NCBI GenBank assembly: GCA_013397695.1
Contig: VYZI01000019.1
Span: forward strand, 4,344,830 to 4,408,829
DNA: 64,000 nt
Direction: 5' to 3'
Origin: Centropus unirufus
Taxonomy: Eukaryota; Chordata; Aves; Cuculiformes; Centropidae
Positions 12,087 through 24,740 of the stretch are shown one piece after another. The notes under the pieces are model-generated. The model was not told where the DNA came from, did no database searches, and worked only from the letters and a program-made list of their open reading frames with translations. The translations under genes and the position numbers were made by a program. Numbering within the stretch: the stretch's first letter is position 1; each line of letters opens with the position of its first letter.

Positions 12087-15000
12087 GGTGTTGCCAGTGG
12101 TGGCAGCGAGGCCATGGGAGCAGCCAAGTGTTCAGCACTTTGCAAGTCAGACCAAAGCGTGCAGTGGGGATCTGGGAACCCACCTGCAGGTCCCAGCTAC
12201 TCGGTAACCTGTTTGTTCCACCAATCACCACTCACAGTGCCACAAGAGACATGCAGAAGAGGTGATCTCAAAAGCCTGTTTGGCATGGGGCAGCCCAACC
12301 CACCAGCAGTCTGGAGGTTCCTAAAGAAAGGGGACAGGCTTTGTCCACTTCCTCGAGGTTCCCCAGCCAAGATGGGGATAGTACTGCTCCGGCAAAAGAG
12401 AGGCAAGACCTGGGAGGACACAAGAGTGAATCTTCCAACCTCAACAGTGCCTCCCAACAGAGCTGGGAGAGCATCGATGCCTGCGCTAACCAGACAATGC
12501 ACCTCTTCTGTTTTTTCCATGTCTCCTCACACCCCAGAGCCCGGTGAGTACTCCTCTGCTCAGTTCTTGCTTGACCCCTATTTAAACAGACTTTGTGCCA
12601 TCAGCAGAGTTTCATATGTGCATCTCTGCAAGCCAAGAGCAGCAGCACTTCTATTTGCATCTCCTACCTCGTTCAGCTTGCACGCAATCTTTCTCCATCT
12701 GGAATAAAAACCCCTCTTTTTGTATTAAGATAGCAGGATCAGGCCCTTTTATGATACCGGCAATATAGAATAATTAAAGCAAACTAAATGAATAATTCCA
12801 GCAGGGTAAAATTAACTCAGCCACACAGGCAGATAAAAGCATCTCCTGTTATTTGAAGTATCTGTGGAGTTGTACCTTTAAACACCATGGCAACCAATGC
12901 CATTACTGACTTCCTTTTTAGATCTCATTTAAAATGTAGGAAAATTGATGCTTTATTCACTCTGGGTTAGGTTTTCTTTTTTTTTCTTTAATATGAAAAA
13001 AATTCTGATTCGGTTATGGCCCTGCTTCTAATAACAAAATCTCCTTTTCTGTAACAGCTTTTCTCATCCTTCCTCATACAACTTTTCCTTTTCTAGCTCC
13101 CTGCACGTTGATCATTTAGCCAGCACCAAACATTCCCCTCCAAGAACCACTTATCGATCCGTTTCTATTCTTTATCATACCCTTTCTCAGTTCCAAGGGC
13201 TGTGTCTCCACTCAGGGCTAAAAGTAGTGGCTTAGTACACTTTCTTCTCGGCACCTGATTCCCTTAACAGTCCACAAATGCTACGTGTTTTTCATCAACA
13301 AAACAACCATTCATTAATCCTGCTTACTAACTTGGAGCCAAGTGTTCCCATGGCTGTAAGAAAGCCATGCTGTATCCTTTTTCATACACTGCAGGTGCTG
13401 GGAAGTGGCTTCCTTGGCAGGATATCACTCAGCTAATCTGTTGATTGGCTCTGTCTGGTTTGTATGTGCAAGTTATGGTCAGACGTTTCCTTCCAAACAC
13501 CAGCGCAGGCCTCAGTAAAGATAAAGAAAACTAAATTTTCCCCTCAGACTGATCTAGCTTTAAGCACAGTGAGGCTGAAAACTGTATGGGAATTACGGCA
13601 CGGGACCAGGCAGCCGAGTCAAGCATCCAATGATCAGTCCCAGACATCCCAGGAAAAGCTAATTATTAACAACCTGCCAAGGGAGTAGGCAAGTGGCCTC
13701 TCCATCATACGCTGTTACACATGTCTACACCTTGGCTGTGCTGGAAGCGTCTACAACATCTGAAAGGTGCGTGAGAACTGCCAACATGGATCAAGCCTCT
13801 GGCTTGCATAGGTCCTGCTGCAGGGACACAGAAGATAATTTTCTCATTCAGAAAAAGTTTCATCCAAGCCACTCAAAGTTTACTTTACAACCTGAAGGAT
13901 GACATATCGTAACAGTTCCCTTCCAAAATTTGCTAGCATCAGCCTTCAGCATGTTTTTGCTGTTCAATTACAAGCCCAGTCCCCTTTTTATCTTGCTGTA
14001 TTCTTGGCCATGGGGATGCTCTTCCAGGACTTAACTCCACCGTTTCCATTCTGCTTGCTGTCTTTATCTAACATTTCACATCCTGCTGGAAAGGCCACAA
14101 ATCTTCCACAGCACTAAAACATACAGGAGGCAGTTTATACTCGAGTGAGAAATACAGCCCAGCTGTGAACTGCAACAGAGGCGCCATACTCGAGTCAAAC
14201 TGTGTGTTAACTAAAGTACTTGTTCAATAAATTTAGCCCTTCTTCAGCTCATTAACTGTCCCTTCAAAAAACATATTAATTTTTACAAGTTTGTTCATTA
14301 CTCACAGCTGCTTAATATATTCAAGAGGGCAGACTGCTCACCAGGTGGCCGTAAAGAGAACTTACACTGTTTGTGGCTATTTGGTCCTCCACATCTAGCT
14401 CTGGGTCTCACTGTCTATTGGGTACTGATCATCTCGCCTGAACTAAACACCTCTGATTATTCCCAAAACAATTTTTGGTTGTGCCTTCCACATATTCTCT
14501 TTCATCAGACATGCAGACAGTGATTGCCTTTTCTTGGAAAATTACCTAAATTAAACTTCAGTTGTACGAGTATCCATGAACAGGAAAACAGAGGAGGAAC
14601 AAGTCCCTAGGTGCCCCTGGCAACCGTGAGACCAAGCTTAACACCGCCAGGGTCTTTCTGGGTGACGTGAGGCGCACCATTTTACCATCCTGCTTCAAGG
14701 TTAGAATGTAGAACAGATACCGACTGTTGCGTAAATCAGTCGGGATGACAATTTGACCCTGTAGAATACTAAGTAAATAGCAGGTACAATTAATGGTGTT
14801 GAACATATTAAAACCATAATTCTACCCACCACCACGTTCTATTCCGAGCCACGCTTCTTCTGAACTGCTTATTGCAAGTGTGCCAGCACAAGAACCTCAG
14901 ACAGTTAGATCCTACAGAGGAGTTTAAATCAACAAATAATTTCTTTGAGCTATATTTTTCATTAAATTTGGCCTCACCAGCAAATAAGCTACAGCAAAGC

Positions 15001-16495
15001 TTATACATATCTATTTTTTCCTCAAGAGAGTTAAAAAACTGCTGCATATTCCATGATTTGCACATTTCACTCACTTAACATAAAAGTAATAACATTTTCT
15101 ACTCCATTCTGCACACTTTCAGCTAAAGCAACAATGGCCAGCTCTGAGCTCTCAGCTCAGGAGATAAATGTCACTCTTTGCCACCCCAGATACAGCAACA
15201 GGAATTTTCAAGGACGCGGTTTATACTTGTGGGGTTGTCTGTTCTTCTGCCTACTGGTAGAGAAAAGACCATTCTCATCTAAGTGGGAGCATTGACACGA
15301 GTGTCAAATCTAAGATGAAGTAGACAATTTTCCCGCCGCTGCAAATGTTCTTTTTTGGTAAACACAATGTTGTCATGCATATTTGATCAACCGAGATCCA
15401 CATATTGGAAAGAAAATTAAAGCAACGATACTTATGAATTCCTTCCAGTAAATCTGGTTAAAAGGTGTGGCTGGAATAAGAGCCCGGTACATAACACAGC
15501 CCCATGGACGGTGCAGCAAGTTATAATGTCACGAAGGAGTACTTGAGGGAGAACTGGGAATTTCCTTTGAATGGCTGATTTCTGGAGATTTCCTCCCACT
15601 ATCCAACAGGATATTGGATCGGTATGGACTATGTTAAATGCAGGGACAGAACAAACTCCTTCATCTTTGTTTTTGGAACAGACATGGCCAGTCTGACTTG
15701 GGTTATCTCAAAGCCATCTGCCTGCTGATGGCATTGGTGACAAGGAGCTGAACGAACATTTTCAGTTGCCAGAATTGTCATACACGGCACCGCTAAGTTT
15801 GTTTTTCAGCAACAGCTTGTTTACCAGATTAGCAATTGCACCCATCTACCAGCAGCATTTTAAATCTGTTGTTAGCATTTTTTTAATGTCGCTTGACTGA
15901 GTGACCTCAAATATGTTTACAACCACAAAATGTACACACAGATGTAATATTAGAAACTATTCTAAAGAACCGGGGAAAATGAAATATTGTACTATAAGCA
16001 AAAATGTAATCTTCACAGACACGATCTTATTAGAATCTAGGAAGCAGCCTTTTTAGTACTATTCCTTCTATTGATATATGGAGGAGTGCCTAGGATATCA
16101 TCTCAGCTCTCAGATTCATCCCTTTTGTTGTTTTTATGCCAGGAGCAGCACTCCTTCTCCCACAGCCAAACAATATATACTGCATTTAAATCTGTTCTAT
16201 TGTGCGCATTTATAAATGGTTGGCCAAGTTTAGCCCTGAAATAAATAAGTCATTACAATCACGAATCATCAGATCTGCCTCCTCCAGAAAAGGATTTGTC
16301 CTTTTGTCTTTAAAACTGGATATTTCATGATAGAAAGCGGCATGCTTTGACGGAGGTGGCTTTGACCTCTTGACAGGGGAAACAGAAAAAGACACAACTC
16401 TCACTGACCTCTGTATACAGCTGGTCAAAAATTAAGAGGTGTGATAAATTGATATTTGTTATTTTTCCAAAGTAAATGAAGGAAAGGGATATCCC

Positions 16496-16516
16496 TAAAA
16501 AATAAATAAATAAATC
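16496..16516. repeat. (AAAT)n tract
   Basis: This is a short run of AAAT units in AT-rich intergenic sequence. Confidence 0.9.
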
Positions 16517-19500
16517 AGAAGACTTCACTTAAAACAATACTGACGTGTCTGACTGTAAACTGCCCACGGGCATGCCCACGCAGCCACATACCTCCTGCTC
16601 TCAGTCTCCTCTTCAGCTTGGCCTTTGCCACTGGGTTGCATCTCCCAAATGCATCCCTGACACAGAAATCCCCCAGCTCCAGGAGAAGAGAAATGTTCGG
16701 GTACCAGGGGAGCCAAACACGAGCCGTAAACCTGATCAAAGGAAGAGAAGGGACATACCCATCACTAAATTCACTCCATCTCTAGCAGCTCCTCTTAATA
16801 TTGAAATAAACAATGATGTCACCTGGGTCATTTTTTTTTTCTGAAGAGAAAAGAATTTTGCCAAAATCAGACTTTTCTTCTGCAAATATTTTGATTTCGT
16901 GGGAATGGGAGCACGGAGTTGCATGGGGAATTTTGCTTGGAGATTTTGTATCTGAAATTTGTAGGGAACTTGCACCAAATTAATTCCCATCACAAAGACA
17001 GCTCTCGTGGATGAACAAAAGCCACAAAACATCCTTCTTCAGTACGATGTCCTTCAGTAAGCTGGTTCAATATAACCTACTATAATAACCACACACTTCC
17101 TTATATAGGTGAAAAAAAATCAGTTTAAGTGGTAAGTCATCTTCATTACAACTTGCTGACAGCTCTGTTATGATATACGTGTCTCTGCAGCACAGAAAAC
17201 CAAAGGCATTACTGATGTGTCACCCCTTTTCCATGTTCTGCATTAACACGCAAGTCAATCATGCAGAATTACTCTTGCCATCATGAACACAAATCAGATG
17301 AAGTTTCATTACGAAGAGATTTCTGTAATAAATAATTGACACTCGGAGAGCAAAAACTATTTCATCTTTGTATGCAGACCTAAGCTACGTAGCTACTCTT
17401 AATGAATTCCACTGCTGCACTTAAATGAAGTAGAAAAGTTCCCCATACCAATTAACTCATATGCCCATAGTAACAAAATACATATCAAGTGAGTGGAAGA
17501 CAGTGCTGAGGTTTCACAGGGACACAGTGGGATACACAAAAGGCTCTCCACTCTTCTCCAGTCTGTGCTGGTATCTGCCTCCACAGTTACTCCTTGCTTT
17601 CAAAATAGATGTGGTTTAATAAATTTCCAGGATATAAACACCAAGAGAAAGTCTTGGGCATGCTGTCAAAATAGTATTTGGCCCTGCTGGCTCCATTATT
17701 CCTCCAGAAGGCAACATATTTATCAACAAAACACCCTGTCAGTGCCAAAATGCTTTACCCAAGATGTTCTTTCTAGGATGCCAGTGATTGAATGATGTGA
17801 GGACTTGATGACATTAGCAATGATGGAAAAAAAATATTTACTAATCACCTTTTGTGCTCCAAACCAAAGAGGTTTGGCTGTCAGAAATATTGCATTAGAC
17901 AGTGACCAGCCTTGGCATTCCCACCCGCAAAGCATGTAGGAAGGCAAAGGGAGGCTTACGGGTAGGAATAGGACATAAGTCACTAGTATCTCCCCGGCTG
18001 AGCGGAGAAGGAAGGAAATAGCCCATGTTGGAAGAGAAAGCCTCTGAAGACAAATCATCTACTGTGTAGAGCAGGATGAAGGGCTGAGCAATCCTCTCCA
18101 CCACCAGAAAGGGATCACCACCTCGCCTCCAGCAGGAGGTCTGATCCTGTCCTCTGCTCTGCAGCTGATAACACCAGGCAACCCAACACCTTGGTGCCTA
18201 GCAGCATGTTGGATAATTCACCTGCCTATTCCCCTCTATATGTTCTCTCTTTTTCTTTTTTTTTATTTTAAAATCATTAACTTTGCGTTTTGCTCCTCCA
18301 TCCTCACAAACAGCCTTGAGGAAAGGGTCCCTTTGCAATGGGATTTTCTGCTCTGACAGCTCACTATAAAGTTCCTCATCAGCCTGGCTCCATCGCATCT
18401 GTGCCACTTCACATCACAGCTTAAACAATAGGAATAAATCAAGTAAATGAAAATATGCATCCTGAAGGCCTAATGCAAGCAATTTCACCCATTTTAAAAG
18501 GCACCAGCTCTGATTTACCTTAGAACCTTGCTTCTGCCTTGAGGGTTCCTCTGAAGTACCCTGTGAGTAATGCCCCTATTTTTAGTTTTGTAGCAGAAGA
18601 CAAGGAGAAATTAAAGAAATAAAATGGGAAAAAAAAAATGAGACCTCATTTCAGCCTATAATGGTATTTTCTCAGGTGACTAAACATTCATTTGACTTTT
18701 GGTAGTGTTGAATTTGTTCTCCATTAGGGCAAATATGATTTGGAGGCTAGCTTGACCTCTGGAGTGTGGAACTTTCCTTTATCTTTATTGCCAGCTTCGG
18801 TTATTTATCAGGTCAGCGTGTGTGCTCAGATTCCAGGAAAACCGCACAAAGAAATGAAATTAGCACTGAAGACAAACACAATTGGGGAATCTGGCTGTTG
18901 ACTCAGATGAGCAATTTCTTTCAGACTGTCACTGGCCTCAGCACTAGATGAGAAGCCTGTCAGAGTCCAGTATCTGTCATCTAAGATTCATTTCACTGTA
19001 TGATGGGAAGAAGAAAAAGCTCTTTTTAAAAAAAAAAAAGGGAAAAAAAATTTAGTCTGGAAGAATTTGCAGTAAGCTTTCACACGTACCTGCACCCTTT
19101 TGCATGACCCTACAGCATACAACTTCCATGGAATTCATAAAAAAAAAAATCTAACAAACCCTAGGATATGTCTTTTCAGGAACTAGGATTATTGTGGAAA
19201 ACATGCTCATTAATAACTTCCACGTAGAAGAAAAATGCTCTAAAGCAGGAAAGCTTATTCTGTCTGTTCATCTGAGACAGAGAGAAAAAAAGCCAAATGA
19301 GTTTCAGACTCCCTATAAGAAAATGACAGATTTTTCTGATTCAGGTCAAAATTTATCTCCCTGGCACACCTGAGCATGCTTGTGGGGGATTGGCTGCACT
19401 AAGGTTGAAATGTTACACGACTCCTCTCTTAGCATTTCACGTTATCGTTGTTCCAGCGCCCCCCCGGAGTGTACCAGTAAGTCTAAACCCATCCACAGAG

Positions 19501-22500
19501 GAAAAGAGATTTTGCTAACTAGAGCATTGCTAACTTATTTAGCAAAAAGTCATCCAGGACAAAGACCTCGCCGGAGCCTGTTTTGCTGAGAGTTTGCATT
19601 ACGAAGAGAGAGGCTGAAGTGGGTTGGAAAGCTATTAGCAATCCTTCCTCGGTCCCTGGAGGAACACTAAGCCAGATTCAACAGGGCTAAGAAGCTCTAT
19701 GATACAAGTAAAAATGGCTTCCAGCTGCAAAACAAAAGCAGAGCAAACCCCAGCACTGTCACTGGGAAGTGCTCCATTTATCAAATTCAATTCTTAGAAA
19801 TGCAAAGTGCAAACTGTAATGGTCCCTGTTGAATAAACGGTACAATTGGCGGAGTTCAGCCGGCCCATACGAAAGGTGACATTTTCCTCAGGAATATTTC
19901 TTAGCAAATGAGGGATTTATGCTGGTTATTTTTTTCACAGATCACAATGGGAATTTCTGCACTAGTGAAAGGTGCCAAAAGCAGCTGCAGATAGTCAAAT
20001 CCAATTTATTCCTCAGCATGAACAGCGAGCAGCAATGCAAGCTGCTGCAAACATGCCTCAAAAACGTCCTTGAAAGGGCTGTTTCCAGACGGGAGAAGGG
20101 AGCTGCAAGTCCCAGCTTCATGAGCGTCTGCTTGTCAGAGGGGTTTGAGAACAGGGGTGCCAAATACAGCCTCCGCGGGGCACAGACAAACCCACATGGG
20201 AACACGGTGCATCACAGTTGATTCCATCTAAAGGGGAACAAAGAAAAAGTGCTTTTCATGCACTCTCCAAATCCGCATGAGAAAGTCTCATGCACGCCAG
20301 GTGCCACTGGCAGGACCAAGGTCCCGGGCTGCCAGCTGGGCAGCGGGCTGACACGTTGCTCCTTGCTCCTGCCAACCTCACTCACCTCAGGTGGAAAAAG
20401 GAGGCAGCTTCGGGTTTGACAGGAAGAAAACGATCAACTTCATTAACTGAAAATTAACCGTGTAAGGAGTGAATTCTGGATAGCTGCGCTTCTCTCCGTA
20501 CACATTACCTGCCTGCTGGCTCCACTGTTAGAGCTCAGTGGCTCATTTAGATCTAGTGTCGTCCTCATTTGTTTGAGAAAATACATTCCTATCAAACTAC
20601 TACCTCACTTTTGCCAAGAAATTTCTGAACTGCAGATCCCAGTTCCTTCTTTTGCTCTAGTACCAGTAGCTAGGGGAACAATGCCAAGTTTTTCACTGTG
20701 GTGTGCCCCTATGCATCAAATATACCCAACCGTGCTGCTGCCTAACAGGTAACGCACAGCATTCCTGGGCAAAGAGCTGCTCACAGGAACAAAGGTGATT
20801 TGTAATTAACACTGAAAGGATAAGGGGGATCACCTTATCTGCTGCACCCACGGTCAATACGTGACAGAGCTTGGTTTGTTTTTCCCAATGAGATAAAAGA
20901 TAAATTAATTTGCCTGAGAACACACTGCTTGGGATAACAGGAATGACCATACTGGTTATTCCAGCATCTTGTCCCCACAAAACACAGCCCACAGAGCAGC
21001 AAGTGAGAGGTAGAGTGCAAGAACCACTGCTCCAAGGGCAGACTCAAAAAGATCCGAATGGGAACACAACTGCAGCAAATCCTGTACCAGAGACGTTCAC
21101 TTTTAAATCTCTTTCACAGAACAGAGAATCACTTGCATTAGGAATACCTTTCTGTGAAAACACTAATATCTCGTCTTTTTTAAAAAAAATTCATTGTGAA
21201 GGCAGCTATTCTGCTTTGGGTAGGATTTCCAGCTTTTGATTGCTGCTCCTTCCAGTTGTTTAACAATGTAAATTATAGTCACAGTGCCACATCTTCATTC
21301 CACCAGTCAAAGGATTTTGCCTCCCACAATGAATTAGAAAATGCACATTAGGAAAAAGCTGGCAGACAGATTATTGTGATTATCTTAGCAGCAGGTACGT
21401 AAAGCTCATTGTCACTAAAGCTTCTTGCCAATGCCCAAATTCCTTGTCACAGTTGTAAGGGCTGTGCTGCTGGGATATTGCCTTGACAGCTATCTTCTCC
21501 ACTGGTGCTGCTTCTTGTTTGGACTTTGTGAGCGCGCTCAGCATGCGCTGAAGCACCGCCACGGTGACACAGGCTATTCATGGGAAGGAGACGTGACCTG
21601 CCATCTGCTCATCCTGTATTTTATGGTCTTTAAATTACACTGTAATAATTTCCCGACTGTCAACCTGGAATGAGACACACTCGGTGCGAGTTCAGTCAGC
21701 CAGCAAGGCAGAGGTGAGCAGAGCTTTCAGGCATTAAGAGGTGACTTATTCAAGCATTAGGTGCTGAAAGGATGCTTTCCTGGTATACAGGGCTAATGCA
21801 GGAGGAAAGGAATTTTCTTCCGGCCTCCAGCTTCCTCTTCACTACCTGTTCACTTTGGAATCATGTTATAATACAAGGTGTTTCTGACGGGGGAACACTA
21901 AGTGGACACAGACACGTCTGGATCTCACTCGGGAGAGATGCAGGAACAGAGTTAAAAGGGTTGAAAAAAAATATCTGGAGTATAAGAGTACCTTTGCTCT
22001 GAAATTGCAAGCCATACGAGGAGGTACAAGGTAGTCTAGGGCCAGCTTTGATCATAGGATTATCAGTTTGAGTTGTCTGAGTCTGAGGTTTTAAATAACA
22101 AAGCTACACCCCAGGCACAGCTCCAGGGAATGCCCACGCCAAGAGGCCTCAGCAGGTTGAGCGTGAGGATGACTGCGGCTATTGAATACAAATAGAAGGT
22201 CAAAAAGGCAGTGGGAAGGGCATGACGTGAAGGCCTCATTGGAAACAAGAGGAAGCCTGTTGGCCTCACACAAGGCTGCAGTGGATGCACAGAGAAGGAG
22301 CTGTGTGCTCCCAGCAGCTATCCTCCAGGCAGGGGTTAGCATTCCCGAGAGGGACGGAGAGGTACTTCTAAAACAGAAAATTCTGGGGTCAAAAACAGAA
22401 GTCAGGCAACCCAGACTATATTTTTCCCCCCTTTCCCTTATTTATCCTCATTGGATGGATTAATAGCAATTACGAAAGCTCAAAAGCCAAAGGGCACATT

Positions 22501-24740
22501 TTTAAGAGGCAAGAATATAGAAGTAGGGGAAGAGAGAGTGTTCTTAACAGGACAGACAATATAAGCACTGGAGCAAAGTCTAAGGGAGCATAGGATGCTG
22601 GCAAGATGATTTCTTCAGACCACATCCCCTGCCAGCACAGCTCCACCACCTGAGATCACGTAAGACAAACATAGAATCTGCTCCCTTCTATGTCACGCAT
22701 CACAATCCCAGGCCACAGCCAACCATGCCATCAAAACTACTCCTTTGTTTCAGCAGGCTCAAACCCACTCAGCAGCTGCCCTAAGCATCCTGAGAAGAGC
22801 TGGAGATGCGTAGTGCCATTAATTGCCCTCAGGCCAGCGTTCTGGCATGTCCCAAACCCACAGCAGCAATGAGATCAGTCTTTGTTTTTTCTCAATATAG
22901 ACTTTTTTTATGCCCCCCCCCGAAATTTGGGTTGCAAGTCCATCACACCAGCACCAGAGCTTCCCATGCAGTCAGCATTAGAGATGTTTCTTCTCTTTCA
23001 CAACTATAATGCCGACACAAAATCAGAAAGTGTTGTGTTTTTGATAAAGGCTCCAAGCAGCACCATGTGAAGGTTTCAAAATATGTTTTAGGAGTCACAC
23101 AACCTGATTCACTAGATTTGACAACAGAACTAATAACACTTAAACCAAGTCTGACCATTTACTGCTTTAGGGGGACTCAGAGATATAAATAACAAAATAT
23201 TTTAAACAAAGACATCTAAACCCACTTATCAATAACTCACATGCCTCCTGGGACCCTGGCACAGAACACTAAATATTGATTCAAATTGAAGTTTATGCAA
23301 TGAGAAAATGCTCTCTATGTTATCTAGCAGTTAATATCAAACAAGTAATAAAAATCAATCCCAACTGTCTGCGAATTGCAAACGGCATAAACGCAGCATG
23401 TTGTGAACAGTATGAGAAAGGTGACTTAGCCAGGGGAGCACAAGCCCTTCTGTTAAAACAGCAAGTCTCTGTACCAGGACACACGGTCACAATACTTATT
23501 CGAAGGCTTTTCTTAAGGAGCTCCTTGAGCATCCCACACACTGGCCTCCCCAGCAAGGCTCAGCCTGCTGCTCATCTGGGGGCTGCAGACCTTACAGCAC
23601 TCTGCGATGCATTTGGAAGGAGCTGGGTTTAAACAATGTCAGGTTTTAAGAGGGAGGGAAGGAAGGTGTAAGCTGTCAGGCTACCAGTGTGCAGTTATGG
23701 AGGTGGGACTGGATCGCTACAGGTGCTAAATCCCACAGCATCCTCCTACCGCAGGTCCCCCGGCCCAGAGTAATGATGGGAAATGCTGGTATGTGAATCA
23801 CTCCTGCCGAGTGAGACTTTAATTTCAGGCAAATTAAGAGAAACGCAGAGTGAGACCTCACAGGTTATTGCAGCTGGGATAAGTCTTTACCTTTCCTTGC
23901 CAGAAATGTCAACACAAACAGGGTGAGCTATGAGCTCAGGAGAGCTGCTGGTATTTGCCAGCTGGCTACATCAAATTTTGTATGAGATGTGATAACAGAT
24001 ATGGCACGCTGCCTCCCGACAGCCAGTTCCTCTCTTCTGTCAGCCTCATTGCAAGTAAAAATTAATACTGCTTTTAACAATTTATGCATTTAGTTTGCTT
24101 CTTCCTTTTCGGGAATCCGTCCAAAGAAACTAAGAGCCATTCCCCCTGTACATACCCTCCAGACATAAAGAAGAGAGCAAAAGTGAGCAGGAATCCAATA
24201 TGAGAGGGATTCAGACACTACAATGTAGGAACCACCTGCCTTGTCCTTGCTATGCATTAAAAAAGTGAGGTCAAGGGGTGGCAGTCAGCGATAGATGCAG
24301 GTTAGTCCTTCCTGTAGGATGCAGAAGCGGTTCTGCGAGGGTGGGATAGAGTACAGAAAAAGAGGTAGCCACTTTCTCCAGTCCCTTCAGGACTAACCAC
24401 CTCCTTCAGAGTCAAGGGCACCAGGCCATATCCTAAGTGACGTGTTGTTTTGTCCCACGTCACCACTGCCAGAAGCCCTATATCATCATCAGGACAGTCA
24501 AGTGTGTCCCCGTCTTAATGACCAAGTAGCTCGTGACAGAACCTATCGTTTGAATTAATCCATAATTGTTGCATCTTAGCACTAAAGAAAGTCTGCAGCT
24601 GGATTTAGCATGATTTGTTTGTGCTTATATTTGCAGAACATGCTATGGCGCATTGTTGTCTTCCCAACAAACCACACAAACTGCTGCTGTCTCATGCACT
24701 CCACTATATTAAATGCAACAGTCTCTTTTATGTTCTTTAG

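Larger units (their letters stand above)
11011..24740. other. Intergenic, no recognisable gene
   Basis: This is unique sequence with no identifiable gene. It contains (TCAC)4 at 12,071-12,086, an (AAAT)n run at 16,496-16,516, a T-rich run near 18,245-18,270 and a C run at 22,912-22,921. The longest open frame of the intergenic half is here (12,024-12,707, plus, 227 codons); it matches nothing I know. Candidate conserved AT-rich islands are at 12,740-12,960, 15,760-16,000 and 18,600-18,960. Confidence 0.7.
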
